From Hanleya hanleyi (Eukaryota > Mollusca > Polyplacophora > Lepidopleurida > Hanleyidae), in assembly GCA_036873755.1 (NCBI GenBank), contig JAVTVY010036995.1:1-64000 (forward strand): DNA of 64,000 nt. The letters run 5' to 3'. Each line of letters starts with the position of its first letter. The first letter of the stretch is position 1. Below the pieces are notes generated by a model that was not told the origin of the DNA, searched no databases, and saw only the letters and a list, made by a program, of their open reading frames with translations. Made by a program: the position numbers and the translations under genes. Below, piece after piece: positions 22,179-33,707 of the stretch.

Positions 22179-22886
22179 CATTACAGAAAAGTTTGATGCG
22201 AAAAAAACACATACCATAGAGACATGTATGTACCTGAGATTATCTATACTCTTTATACTACTATTCCTCATCAGGATCTCATTGACCGCCTCAATCCATT
22301 GATAATCACACTGTTCAAAAACTAATTATCGACAAATAAATGCCAGAAGCCATCCTCTGTTAAATGTGACGATTTTAGTCAACGTCACAAAGCATTATTG
22401 CAGAAACCTACGAAACTTGTCAAAACCTGGGCAAATTTTGCGATGCATTTCGCATGCTGGTAGCAAAACACTAGCGTAGCCGGCAAGATCTATGGCGTTA
22501 CGTTTCGTAACATGTGTCTAATTCCGCTTAACCCGGGGTTAGGGGCCATATGGACCCATTCACTTCAAGATCCTGTTGGTGTTCACATGAACAGGCACAA
22601 TCAAACCGTGGTTGAGATACATCATTCCCTAGATAACGACTTCATGATTCCCTAGATAACGAATACTGGTCGGCGATACGGATTTGATATTTTTGCAACA
22701 TAATGATGTCTTGCTTCTCTCTTGCAGGAAACTAGCCTATGTTTTTGTATACCATGATTGTTGTTTTTTTTATTTTGGTGCATGCTAATGCTGTTATATG
22801 AAATAGGTCTTTGGATTATGGACGCGAAGATCTTTTAACGGACGACGACTGGGTAACAAATGACGGACCAGACGCTTATAATGGAG
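22179..22886 (+). mobile_element. PLE-A copy with internal RT deletion
   Basis: Starts in the RT just before motif A (TTTGATGCG...CACATACC) and runs through the IDRL-like region. It then jumps from the GCCAGAAGCCAT region directly to TGTTAAATGTGACG, deleting the catalytic palm. It continues to the core (AACCCGGGGTTAGGGGCC), the hairpin (22,586-22,620) and the family 3' end GACGCTTATAAT. A 17-base segment, CATTCCCTAGATAACGA and its near copy, is duplicated at 22,622-22,668. Confidence 0.85.
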
Positions 22887-22939
22887 TTTTCTTCTGTTTT
22901 ACCGGAAATATTGGGACTATCGTTCCTGGGCTCACCAAT

Positions 22940-23231
22940 CACCTTATAGACGATCTCCTAGCATTAGATAGTCCCTTGTAGGCAACACTGTAGTGTCTAT
23001 ATATACATCTTGACTGGATTTAAAGGAAACAACCAATGGTCCGAATGGAATATCAAATTTAGACGTATACTTTTATAAAGATGACAAATGTTAACCCTAG
23101 TGTTGATTCTACAACAAGAAAAATCATTAGAATTTGGTCAACTTTCAACCCTATCAAATTTCACCGATTACTAATACAGTTGTTTCCCACGAGGGTTTGC
23201 ATATGGCGTATTTCTCATTTTCATTTGCATG
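22940..23231 (+). pseudogene. PLE RT palm-thumb fragment, interrupted by LINE tail
   Basis: Reads as a diverged PLE RT from HLIDDLLALD (catalytic LIDD, DNA GACGATCTCC near 22,960) through CTGGATTTAAAGGAAAC, GGAATATCAAATTTAGACG and TTGCATATGGCGTATTTC. There, LINE sequence begins. The same PLE appears to resume at 23,411. Frames are broken throughout. Confidence 0.65.
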
Positions 23232-23410
23232 GTCGTTGAAACAAGACATTCAAACTTATTCTTAATTTTCTTTGGGACAGAACAAATCCCCTGGAGTTTT
23301 ATTCCCGCCAACAATATACCTGTTGACTACTACCTCTTATATTATGACTATATTATATATCTGTATGCATAAAATGTTGATAAATAAAATTCAATTCAAT
23401 TCAATTCAAT
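23232..23410 (+). mobile_element. Short LINE 3' tail with (ATTCA)n
   Basis: Unrelated to the PLE on both sides. It ends in AATAAA (about 23,383-23,388) followed by four to five ATTCA repeats, the usual end of a severely 5'-truncated LINE. PLE sequence resumes directly after it. Confidence 0.6.
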
Positions 23411-23640
23411 AGATCCTTTAAAAACTGTGACCATATAAGTCAACGTCCAAACCATTTTCGCAGAAACTGGTTCGTCAATACCACCACCATTCGCCCTCAC
23501 CAAAGTTTGATAGCAAAGTACGATCGTAGTGCGCAAAATCTTTGGTGCAACGTTTCGTCAGTTGGGTCTAATTCTGCTCAACCGGGACTAGAGCCGTGTG
23601 ACCAAGGTGTAATACAAGATATACACGGTGTTAATATAAT
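23411..23640 (+). pseudogene. PLE RT C-terminus and 3' core, continued
   Basis: AGTCAACGTCCAAACCATTT, AGCAAAGTACGATCGTAGTG and GGTGCAACGTTTCGTCA match the RT C-terminus and stop region. The core CTGCTCAACCGGGACTAGAG is diverged, and no hairpin follows. Belongs with 22,940-23,231. Confidence 0.65.
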
Positions 23641-23664
23641 GGACACTATCGAAGCGCCACAGAG

Positions 23665-25327
23665 ACACAATTCTTATAATTCTCATGTGGATCGTCGAAA
23701 TTGATCTATACACCATGCAAACATAATGTGACTGGTTACCTTGATATATTGAGAGATGAAGACCTAAAATACTCCTGATGAAGGGACTCAAATATATAGA
23801 GCCGAGAAGGATAAACCTGAAGGCCGACAGAAGGTAGTCCTGACTGCACTGGAAGAGGACGCTATTGAGTGGTCAAAGCTAGAAAGAAACGAACCTACAG
23901 TACTCGCTGATTGGCTAAAGGCCCATTTCCACAGCGCGCGTCGCGACAACCACGACTGCAAACCACAATTTTATGCAGTTCGGCGCATTTCCACAGCACG
24001 CGTTATGACAGCGACATTCCCGCCAGTTCAGCCATTCAGTGAGGGATTCCCCTCAACGTTGCCGGGCTAACGATTTCTATCCCCTCTGATTGGTCAATAG
24101 TTCAACGTCAACGCGTTGAAATAGCCCTGGTTCTAATTTTATCGCGCGTCAAAAATGTGGTTCTGATGACGCCGCGGCTGACGCGTGCTGTGAGTACTGC
24201 ACCATTGAAGAACACGAGGGCTATTTTTCAGATGTGGTTGTCGCTGCGGAAACGCGTGCTATGGAAATGGCCCTTTAGCATCACTAAGAGCATGGTCGTT
24301 GAAACATTCGGTCATATTGACAAAAGTACCCTCCCCCAGCAAAATAAGGACCGAGAATCCTCAATTCTTTAAGAAGTTCCAGCAAATCTCCAGAGTGAAT
24401 TCGTCATAGTCCCAGCAGACAAAGCTCCAAATAAAACAATATCCATATGTAAATATTACCAGGTACTGGTTAAGGTCTTGCGTATAAGCACACCTTCATA
24501 GAATACTTCTACTTACTCCCAAACTGCATTTACTTTGGAAGATTTATTTAACAACCAAAATACTTCTAATATTTCTCTTCTAACCACTCATAACGATACA
24601 CCAAACGTGTACTGGACTTTCCAAATGCATGAAATATCATATAGCGCTAGATTCATAGCTGAGTCTAGAAGCTGTACAACAAAGCTCCTTTCATCTTTCT
24701 TGGTGAGGGCCCTTCAGGAGATAAACTCATAATGAGAAAGGTATTGCGCCACTATTTCTAAAAACTCTGGCGTTGAATGTAAGTGGATATCGAAAAACGT
24801 CTTACGGAAGAACTTGATGCGCAAGGGCACATAAGGTATAGAGATGTATCAACATGGGATTTCTCGACTCTCCATACTGAATCCCTCACCAGGACCTTTT
24901 TGACCGTCTTACTTCATTAATAGTATCGGTGTTCAAGAAAACTGATCGCCGATATTGTGATGTCAGAAGCCGTGAAGTATTCCTTAGATCTACTAAATAC
25001 ATGGGATATCAGTCATGAGATGTTTCTTTCTTTATAGAGCGTTCAATTTCCCATTAATAATATCTATGTGAAATTTGGCAGCACAATATTTTAACCGAAT
25101 ATAGGTATATTTCAATGGGTATTAAATGTGCACCCTCTTGGCTAACCTATAGCCGATAAGTTCAACGCTATATAGATGTACTTCTCGCTACGGATAATCG
25201 CTATGTAAATGACAGGTACAGTGAAGGATATATATTCAACCTCATTGATTTGAAGGAAATTATAGACAGCCCTAACGGCACATCATATTTAGACCTATAA
25301 ATAGATCTATAAAAATCAAGCGGCCTT
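23665..25327 (+). pseudogene. PLE-A copy X, first part
   Basis: Aligns with A-main from the CxC region (TGGATCGTCGAA at about 23,688) through GTGACTGG, the GPKYREP-like block and the linker helix region. A MITE interrupts it, then it continues with CCCAGCAGACAAAG (VPADK), the PKMHK-like region, WDFS (about 24,858) and the motif-B remnant. A deletion then joins to RYIDVLLATDN, so the second catalytic Asp is Val. Where A-main has TTTTGG before AAAGG, X has AATGAG, which supports an ancestral TGGGAAAGG. The copy is interrupted at about 25,327 by copy Y. Confidence 0.85.
23917..24278. mobile_element. GC-rich MITE with TIRs, inside PLE-A copy X
   Basis: The ends are near-perfect inverted repeats (GGCCCATTTCCACAGC left, CTATGGAAATGGCCC right) and extend about 45 bp (CGACAACCAC/GTGGTTGTCG). 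An internal partial copy of the terminus (CGCATTTCCACAGCACGCG) lies at about 23,982. It splits X between GATTGGCT and AAGAGCATGGTCG. No coding capacity. Confidence 0.85.
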
Positions 25328-25711
25328 CTTGTGTCTAATTCCGCTTAGCCCGGGGCTAGGGGCCGAACTTCAAGATCCTCATGGTGCTCATATGAACAGT
25401 CACAATCTAAGCGTGAGATACATCATTCTCTAGACGACGATTTCACAACGAATATTATGGATTAACGATCAGCAATACGGATTTGATATTTTGGGAACAT
25501 CATGATGTCTTGCCGGCATCATTGAAAACTGTTGACCGCTTCTCTCTTGCAGGAAATTAGCCTATGTTTATGTATACTATGATTGTCTTTTCAATTTGGT
25601 GCTAATGCTGTTATATGGAATATGGAATGGGTCTTTGGATTATGGACGCGGATATTCTTTAATGGACGACGGCTGAATTATGAATGACGGACCAGATGCT
25701 TGTAATTCTCT
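25328..25711 (+). mobile_element. PLE-A copy Y, 3' region inserted in copy X
   Basis: A copy of only the family 3' region: starts TGTGTCTAATTCCGCTTAGC and ends GATGCTTGTAAT. It sits inside the RT of X, which continues on either side (GCGGCCTTCT before, TCTCTCTCGTCGAATT after), with a 3-4-bp TTCT/TCT overlap at the junction. The hairpin has lost four bases (GCGTGAGATAC). Confidence 0.9.
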
Positions 25712-26142
25712 CTCGTCGAATTTACGACAAGACACATGATTACAATTTCGACATCGTGCAGTATCCCTTTCTGTGCAGCATATGGCGTATGCATATCTCG
25801 CATAGTAGTATTTACTAGATTCCTATGTAAAATATAGCGATTTTAATTAACGTCACAAAACATTATTGCAGCGTATCTTGCAAGACTGAGATATAACATT
25901 CTCTAGATAATGACTTTCCAACGAAACTCATATGGAATAAGATAAAGATTTGATATGTAGGAACATCATGATGTCTTACTAGCATCATTGAAAACTGTTG
26001 ACCGTTTCTCTCTTGCCTGTGTTTGAGAATAATATGTTTGTTTTTAATATGTGTTTATTTGGGGTTAATGCTGTTATATGCATTTTGACTTTGGATTATT
26101 GAAGCGAAAATTCTTTAATGACGGACTAGTCGCTTGTACTTG
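25712..26142 (+). pseudogene. PLE-A copy X, second part
   Basis: Resumes X at TCTCTCTCGTCGAATT (RT region SRRLYDKRDDYNFDIV). It has internal deletions, including the RT stop, core and hairpin, and then the 3' tail from GACTGAGATATAACATTC to GACTAGTCGCTTGTA. Confidence 0.8.
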
Positions 26143-29004
26143 GTTTATGGTGTCAATAATGTTGGTTATGATCAGGAATAACTGGCCACTGAATATCGGA
26201 TTTGACTATATCCATTATGGAAGAAAGATAAAGTTTATGCAACTGAATGGAAAGAAACCGTTCTCTTTGTCGATGAATGATAATGATTTATTAATACAAA
26301 ACAGTTAGAAACCATGACAAACTTGAAGGCAATGTTTCGACAATCTCTTTTCCGGGGTTTATATCCTGGTGAAGCGCAGACTCCATGCAAACACTTTACA
26401 GGACATCGAAGTAAAATGGTAAAATCCCGGCTCATTTCGGCTCATTCATCAAACAGTGTGTACTATTCTCTTGATTTGAGACGAGGTTTTTCTCTTCCCA
26501 ACCAGTAATACAGATGCTATACACTGGCTTTTATCTGTGAATTGAGAGTCTGCGATAGGAACGATTCAATTAAGTCTTGGTTATCAGGAACCGGGAAATA
26601 TTTTATGTGGATATATTAGGTAGGATGCTCTAGCAATAGCTGTGTATTACGTAGTATTCATATCTGGCGCTTTAATCAATATAACCGTGGCCTTACCTCT
26701 ATATGCCGATCTGGCGACAATTCAGTTCAATATGCAAATACAAGGGAAACGTGATTCGTTGATGTCATCCCGATTCAAATGAAATCAGGAGATATAACCA
26801 CTAGTTCGGATTCAAATATTATAATCACGACAGAACATCATCTATGCCCAACTGCTGCCCTGCAAGGCGATCTGAAAATCCGGCTGAGTTTAGTATAATA
26901 TGAATCGTTTTTTTAATCACGGTTTTGATATCCATTTCTAGATTTAAAGAAAACAGAGTCAGGCTCTACAATAGATCAATGAACCTCCATCGTTTTTCAG
27001 TGGTTTTTCAATCGTTATTTTTTCTCGATTGAATAACGATTGCACTCAGATGAAAAAAGAAGTTCGTACGTGCAATCGCGATTTAATCGCTTTTCTGAAA
27101 CAGAAGTCTCTAAAAACAGCAATCCCTAAACAAAACTCCATAAACAACAACAATCCCTGAACAAAACTTATCCCTATACAGCAGTCACTAAACAGCAGCA
27201 ATCCAAGAACAGCGATTCCTAAACAAAACTCGCGATTGAACGATATTTGGAAACGCTTCCTGAACGGTATTATCGATGTGGATATTCTGTTCGGCGGATG
27301 TCTATCTACCTACTATGTGTTGGATCTGTGTGCCTATGTTCAGAAGACTGCCTTGTGAAAATGATTATTGTTCCGTACATTTCTGGACTTCATTTAATAT
27401 TACTTGAAATTGAACATTTGGAATCAAGTGGAAACGGCTGCTAATATCAACATTAATAGCTAGCTGACCTAGTTAATAGATGCAACTCTCCGTTAGTGTC
27501 AGGTTATGAAAGTTTCTAACAACCTAATTTGATTATTATTATTATTATAAACTGTCGTAACCCTGTCATATGGTATGCAAGGACAGTACATTTGTCTGCC
27601 TGAAGCAATCGCTATTTACTCAGCTTTCTTTAGCGTTTTTTTAGAATGCGGTAAAAGATCAAAGGTGTAATTATCGTGGCCGCGAAACTCACTATATGAG
27701 GATGCTAACTATAGTGTTCTCCGGTATATCTCATTATGTCCTGGTGTTCATATACTGCAAAGCAAACTCATGACAGTTGTAGTGATAGCTATGGAAGTTT
27801 CTCGTTTCCGCTGGTGGATTCAATAGACGGCAGTAGTTTAACTAATAGGTGAAAATTACAGTCTCGAATTTCCTCTATAATGTTATTATATGACATTGTA
27901 TAATTCAATGTATTACAATCCTCGAGTCCTTTGTCTGATCTCGAGACGATCTGGTTACTTATATAGAAATCCACTCACACAGAAAAACGTATACTGATAC
28001 GAAACCCGATGCACGTATATCTTCATACATGTATTTAAGGATAGGTTGGAGCGAAGAGACGACACTGAAGTGTGTATAAATAAATATATACAAAGTTTGC
28101 AGATGGAAAGAGATAAATGTCCAAGATATTGCAGTATTGGCATTTGTTACTGATTCATTTTATACGGACCTGTTTTGAATACATAAGCTCTTCAAATCCG
28201 ATATCCAGGAGACATATGTGACTAAGTGCGAAATCGCAAAAACATCCCAGAAATCTCATCAGTATATGTATGGTCATAAAACTTACTATATTCCCGTATA
28301 AAGCCTGATTAGTTGAACGACAGAATCGGTCAATAACAATTTCACGGTTAAGTATCTAATAATTGGATAAGTCCAAGATACACTTTAAAAGCTAATTCAA
28401 GCCATATTCAGCTCTACTTCTTCACACTGCCCACAACTGGATTGCCTACTATATTTGTAGAACAGAGGATCCTTCAGTTTGATAGGTGCCCTATAGATGA
28501 TTGAATGATTAGATACCCTACCGCGAGTGATTTTTTCAGATATATTCACCATATCTGGGGATAATTAGCATCAGTTCGGTGTTTGAACTTCTCTCCACAC
28601 TACTATCACAAAAAAGCAATGCACACTGGATTACATGGAGATGACAGTAACATTGCCCGTGGTCCGTGACTGGCATCAGTAAATACCCTATTAGTCAAAC
28701 GTACTGGGATTGGTGAATGATTAGAAATAACCTGGGGTGTTTTTGCGGTTACATCTTCTCGCGACAAACAATAATATCAATGTAATTAGCTTGTGGTTTA
28801 TAAGGGTTTGTCCATCAGATATACTCATCTGTCCATCTCTGCACGTGCCTCTTTGTCAATGCTCGTGTTTCATGGTTACTTCAGCCGAACCCAGTACGGT
28901 TTAATAGAAGCGGTAGTTTAGTCAGTGTGAACAATGATCATGTCGGGCTATATCAGTTATAGCTGGCCAACCTTGTGACAAAGACAATCTCCTGCACTTC
29001 TTTC
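26143..29004. other. Unassigned 2.9-kb stretch
   Basis: No PLE, LINE, TIR or gene recognised. A degenerate CAATCCCTAAACAAAACTC-type repeat occurs at about 27,110-27,235 and an ATT microsatellite at 27,530-27,550. Open frames of 60-66 codons carry no motif. This is the longest stretch in the window free of recognised mobile DNA, so host introns or regulatory DNA could lie here. Confidence 0.4.
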
Positions 29005-29503
29005 TATGGTGTTCTATTTGTGCCAAGTTTCCGTCGCCTTTTCAAAACGCGACGTCGCCTTTTGAAACGCGACGTCGCGTTTTTAAAACACGACGTCGCC
29101 TTTTGGAAAACACGACGTCGCCTTTTAAAACGCGACGTCGCGTTTCTTTCCTATGTTTTTGCATTGTAAAACTCGACACAACGGAACTCGACGTCGCGTT
29201 TTCAAAAGGCGACGTCGTGTTTCACCCACGTCTTGTTTGGCAATGTTAAAAGATAGGAAAGAAACGCGACGTCGCGTTTTAAAACGCGACGTCGTGTTTT
29301 TTAAAAGGCGACGTCGCGTTTTCAAAAGGCGACGTCGCGTTTCAAAACGCGTCGCCTTTTGAAACGCGACGTCGCCTTTCGAAACGCGACGTCGCCTTTT
29401 GAAACGCGACGTCGCCTTCGAAACGCGACGTCGCCTTTCGAAACGCGACGTCGCCTTTTGAAACGCGACGTCGTGTTTTGATAGTAGAACTGCGCATGTC
29501 TAG
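29005..29503 (+). repeat. Left arm of GACGTC foldback
   Basis: Array of CpG-rich units around the palindrome CGCGACGTCGCG. It is interrupted at about 29,150-29,265 by a non-array segment that is itself inverted (TTTCTTTCCTAT ... ATAGGAAAGAAA). It continues past the array into CTGCGCATGT, shared with the other arm. Open frames here are runs of KRRRRVS or TRRRL repeats and are not genes. Confidence 0.9.
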
Positions 29504-30585
29504 GGATCATTTATTTTCAAGAAATTGTGTAGGTGCCATATTGTACTTTTCAGAAAAGGCCAGGAGTTTTAATTTTCCATTTGGGTTTTCCTTAATATTT
29601 TGAAGTTAACAAATCACAGCAATATAAAAATTCATACTCATATAATTCAGGTTTTCTTGATGCAATATTACTGCAATTCTGGCAAATCAGTTTCAATACA
29701 TCTTAGAACATTTTAAACTCTAGGAATTTTTGGGTATTTTTTAGTTGTAAAATTTGATGAAAGAATTTCGCTGACAAAGTTAGAGAAATTCCCAATTCCC
29801 AAAATGCTTTTTTAGCAGATATATTCACTAGATTTGCATCAAAATTGCATCAAGACAACCCAAATGATAATATTCAGGTAGCTGTGACTTGTTGAGAGAG
29901 ACACCAATACTATTACTACATCCCATGATAAATAATCCTTATTGATAGTTGATGAATTATGCAAGCAAACAATCTTCTCTTCTGTCATAAAAATACTGAG
30001 TCCACCCATTTAGTGTGTCTGATTGTTAGCCAGGGTTATTTTCAGGTCTCTCACAGCAACATGGTGTTTTTTAGCAAATGCGCGAAAAATTATATCACAG
30101 TATTAGTGTTTCAATTCCTCAAATTAACAGAGTGAGGGTCTATAAGGAACCATGTATATCTTAGGTCAAATTATTCTTTGCAAATCATTTACTACATTTG
30201 CTAGCAGGAGCAAGACTAATGCATCCTTTTGCAATCAGCATTCAGAGTTATTTCAGAAATATAATTTGTAGCTTTAGGGTTGAAGAGATATTTTATCATT
30301 GAGTTGCCCCATTTATTTTCCAGGCCATTTTGGTCCGCGGATGACCTGAGCTATTATTCATTTATTTGTAACAAAAAACAGAGATTTTGTGACTATTTCA
30401 TCTCAAATCGCACGCACGTGTATTTGTTTATACGGAAGTTACAACCACGCATGAACATCGAAAGGCCCAATATTGACCAATCAGCGATCGGCTAACCTTC
30501 TGTCTCTATCCGCAAGTGTACTCAAAATATCACAAAATGGAGGTCAAGCGGATAGCTCTGGCTCACTAATAACAAATGCTCCCTA
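29504..30585. other. Foldback centre, no gene seen
   Basis: AT-rich, with one 71-codon open frame at 30,280-30,495 lacking any motif. No further repeats. Confidence 0.5.
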
Positions 30586-31104
30586 AACCTGCACATGCGC
30601 AGTTGAAAGACCAAAAGGCGACGTCGCGTTTCAAAACGCGACGAAAGGCGACGTCGCGTTTCGAAAGGCGACGTCGCGTTTCGAAAGGCGACGTCGCGTT
30701 TCAAAAGGCGACGTCGCGTTTCGAAAGGCGACGTCGCGTTTCAAAGGCGTCGCCTTTTGAAACGCGACGTCGCCTTTTGAAAACGCGACGTCGCCTTTTA
30801 AAAAACACGACGTCGCGTTTTAAAACGCGACGTCGCGTTTCTTTCCTATCTTTTAACATTGCCAAACAAGACGCGACGTCGAGTTCCGTTGTGTCGAGTT
30901 TTACAATGCAAAAACATAGGAAAGAAACGCGACGTCGCGTTTTAAAAGGCGACGTCGTGTTTTCCAAAAGGCGACGTCGTGTTTTAAAAACGCGACGTCG
31001 CGTTTCAAAAGGCGACGTCGCGTTTCAAAAGGCGACGTCGCGTTTCAAAAGGCGACGTCGCGTTTTGAAAAGGCGACGGAAACTTGGCACAAATAGAACA
31101 CCAT
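30586..31104 (-). repeat. Right arm of GACGTC foldback
   Basis: Reverse-complement partner of the left arm, including the central TTTCTTTCCTATCTTTTAAC segment at 30,838-30,925 and the outer terminus. The 183-codon plus frame 30,576-31,127 is array read-through. Confidence 0.9.
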
Positions 31105-31400
31105 ATCTTTCTCCTCCAAGTCTTTAGTTCCGGAACTTATTATCAAATTGACAGATTTCCATCAATTGCGCCAGGATAGCCATAGGAATCACCAAAAACT
31201 CACACAAAACATATGAAATACTCGTAGATTCTCTTTTCATTTTTAATCACATATCCCATAGTGTAAACTAAGGTAATTGTCATCACCTACATTCTCTTGT
31301 CATTGCATATATATTCAAACATTTGAGATCTTTAGCGCTACATTGGGTAGCACGTGCCCAGTATCACTCAGAATGCGAACAATATACTCGATTCACCTGC
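31105..31400. other. Unassigned spacer between two foldbacks
   Basis: About 300 bp, no feature recognised. Confidence 0.4.
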
Positions 31401-31736
31401 CCATGAGTAGTAGGGAAAGGTGAAATCCGGTATTATTTTCCAGGGAGGTAACTCTTGGTTCCCTTTTTTCCAGGTTAAAGGTATAGGGAACTCCCCGTCA
31501 TCTCCCCAAGAGTTCCGCCAGGGGGCGCCACCAGCTCAAGGTCACTATAGTTCCGGCAACCTTTGTATTCCTCCGCGGTCTGGTGGTGATGCCGTCACTT
31601 CCGCGGAGAAAAAGTAGTCCCATGTCAACCAAGTGACTTCCAATGTTAATGTATGGGGTTTTCCCACAATGTCGTGGGTGATCAAATTCTCCGGCATTCT
31701 CCGGCAATCTTCAGGGGCGAGAGGGGTCCCTAGTGT

Positions 31737-32400
31737 ACCGATTGGGTTGTATGAGGTATCAATGTGAAGCCTATGTGAGGGGGCATCCGAGGGGCTGGGT
31801 GCGGGGTTGGAATATGGTCATTCTGCGCATGCGCGGTAGACCAAGGGTATGGAAATAGCCGTTTGGGATCTAGGGGAGCCCCTAATGGACCGATGGGGTC
31901 GTATGAGGTATCAATGTGAAGCCTATGTGAGGGGGCATCCGAGGGGCTGGGTGTGGGGTTGGAATATGGTCATTCTGCGCATGCGCGGTAGACCAAGGGT
32001 ATGGAATACACGTTTTGGGATCTAGGGGAGCCCCTAGTGGGTCGATGGAGTCGTATGAGGTATCAATGTGAAGCATTCGTGAAGGCGCATCCGACGGGCT
32101 GGGTGTGGGGATGAAATATCGTCATTCTGCACATGCGCGGTAGACCAAGGGTATGGGAATAGACGTTTTGGGGTCGAGTGGGGGCCCTAATGGACCGATG
32201 GGGTCGTATGAGGTATCCATGTGAAGCCTATGTGAGGGGGCATCCCACTGGGTGGATGTGGGGTCGGAATATCGTCATTCTGCGCATGCGCAATAGACAA
32301 AGGGTATGAAAATAGACGTTTTGGGATGTAGGTGAGCCCCTAATGAGCCGATGGAGTTGAGTGAGGTATCCATGTGAAGCCTATGTGAGGGGGCATCCGA
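31737..32400 (+). repeat. 152-bp tandem repeats in left foldback arm
   Basis: About four and a half units start at 31,737, 31,889, 32,040, 32,193 and 32,347, each beginning ACCGAT or a variant. Each contains GAGGTATCAATGTGAAGC and a CTGCGCATGCGC palindrome. The mirror-image array lies at about 35,820-36,350. Confidence 0.88.
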
Positions 32401-32699
32401 TTGGACTAGGATCTCGGCCGTTGTCCACAGTCTGCGCATGCGTGCATGTAAAATTAGGATTTTTTCCCGAAACTATAAAAGGTGGAACACGGACTTTACC
32501 CCTAAAATAGGGGAAAACCCCGATCACCTCTAGCCAAACGGGCTAATATCGCTCCCCGGGCTTATCGGGGCCTGCCTATCAAGTCAATAGGGTGGGTGAA
32601 TGTAAAATTAGAATTTTTTTCCGAAAATATAAAAAGCGGAACACGGACTTTACCCCTACAATAGGGGTCTGTATTATACAATAGAAGGGAAAATGCCTG

Positions 32700-33065
32700 T
32701 ATGGGGTATGGGGATGGTCAATTTTTTTCGTGGGCTTTACTATGGCTTGTGGGGTCTCGTTTTTCTCGTCTCGCCCAGAAAATGACAATGGGAAGGGTCC
32801 CGGAGCGAATCGGTGACATTTTTGGGAAAAGTCACCGAGGACTGTATATAGGCTCATACTGGCTATATGGGGGAGGGGTGGTCAAATTTTTTTGTGGGTG
32901 TTACTATGGGTTGTGGGGTCTCGTTTTTCTCGTCTCGCCGAGAAAAACACAATGGCAGGGGTGGTCCCGGAGCGGCAATCGGTGAAATTTTTGGAAAAAG
33001 TCACCGAGATCTGTATATAGCCCCATGTAGTCCTATACTGGCTATATGGGGGTATAGGTCCAACC
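32700..33065 (+). repeat. Two roughly 165-bp tandem units in left foldback arm
   Basis: Both units read TGGGG...TCAATTTTTTTCGTGGG (or a close variant), then GGGGTCTCGTTTTTCTCG, then a gap and CGGTGA..TTTTTGG.AAAAGTC. Mirror copies lie at 34,410-34,796 and 35,389-35,545. Confidence 0.85.
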
Positions 33066-33302
33066 TGGGAAATTCAGACAGGTCAGAACATGTGCTATCA
33101 TGTTCACACTCCGTCACCGAAAAGACACGGACTGAAGATGGCGGACCTCGCCCGGTGGTGGTGGTGGTGGTGGGAGCTCCCTTATGGCAGAGCTCTTGGA
33201 TCGGAGCTCTTGGAGCTCAAAGCGTGTGGAGCTGAAAGCTCGGATGGCCAAAAGTCATGACATTTGCATATGACCTCTGTGAGGTCACTTCCGCTTCCGT
33301 TC

Positions 33303-33392
33303 ACGTGACCGGAACTGACCTTTGACCCCGGCGCGCGCTAATAATACCGGATAAAATTGCGCGCCGGGGTCAAAGGTCAGTTCCGGTCACGT
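33303..33392. repeat. Perfect hairpin with 34-bp arms
   Basis: The left arm 33,303-33,336 (ACGTGACCGGAACTGACC onward) is an exact reverse complement of the right arm 33,359-33,392, with a 22-base loop. GC-rich with CGCGCG at the loop end. Each arm contains TGACCTTTGACCCC, the form of a DR1 nuclear-receptor element (GGGTCAAAGGTCA), and TCACGTGA-like E-box sequence. Whether it binds anything is unknown. Confidence 0.95.
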
Positions 33393-33707
33393 TTTTCGTT
33401 ACCAAGCTGACCGACCACCCCATCGGCTGAATGCTTCATCCATGCACTGATGAATACCATAACATACCGTACATACTCTATATGTCTACATGCTGATCGT
33501 TGACTTGAGCTCAGTACACACTTGTACCTAATGTGATGGTGCGTTAAATAATAAAACATGGTGTTTGATATTTCAATTTGTTTTGCTGTGAACATACCAA
33601 ACATGCCCAGGGCGGCTCCCCCAGCCTGGGTATGATGTAACATTGGGAATAATAAACTGTATGAACATTGCTGAACTTGTTGTTATTCACGACAACGGCT
33701 ATCCGAT
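33393..33707. other. Foldback centre, unassigned
   Basis: Single-copy sequence with no motif. Contains GGGAATAATAAACTG near 33,645, which resembles a polyadenylation region but has no gene in front of it. Confidence 0.4.

Larger units (their letters stand above)
29005..31104. mobile_element. 2.1-kb foldback element with GACGTC palindrome arms
   Basis: The outer ends are inverted copies (ATGGTGTTCTATTTGTGCC at 29,005 and its complement ending at 31,104). Each roughly 500-bp arm is built of about twenty-base units such as AAAGGCGACGTCGCGTTTC, with 17 GACGTC sites in the left arm and 18 in the right by my count. The 1.08-kb centre (29,504-30,585) is AT-rich and non-coding. CTTTCT lies next to both ends (two bases offset on the right), so the target duplication is uncertain. 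No transposase. Confidence 0.88.

Noticed and set aside
30576..31127. 183-codon arginine-rich ORF
   Set aside because: Produced by the GACGTC foldback arm; the mirror arm gives the same kind of frame on the other strand.
31420..31617. Identical ORF pair with 36,467-36,664
   Set aside because: Identity comes from the inverted foldback arms, not from coding selection.
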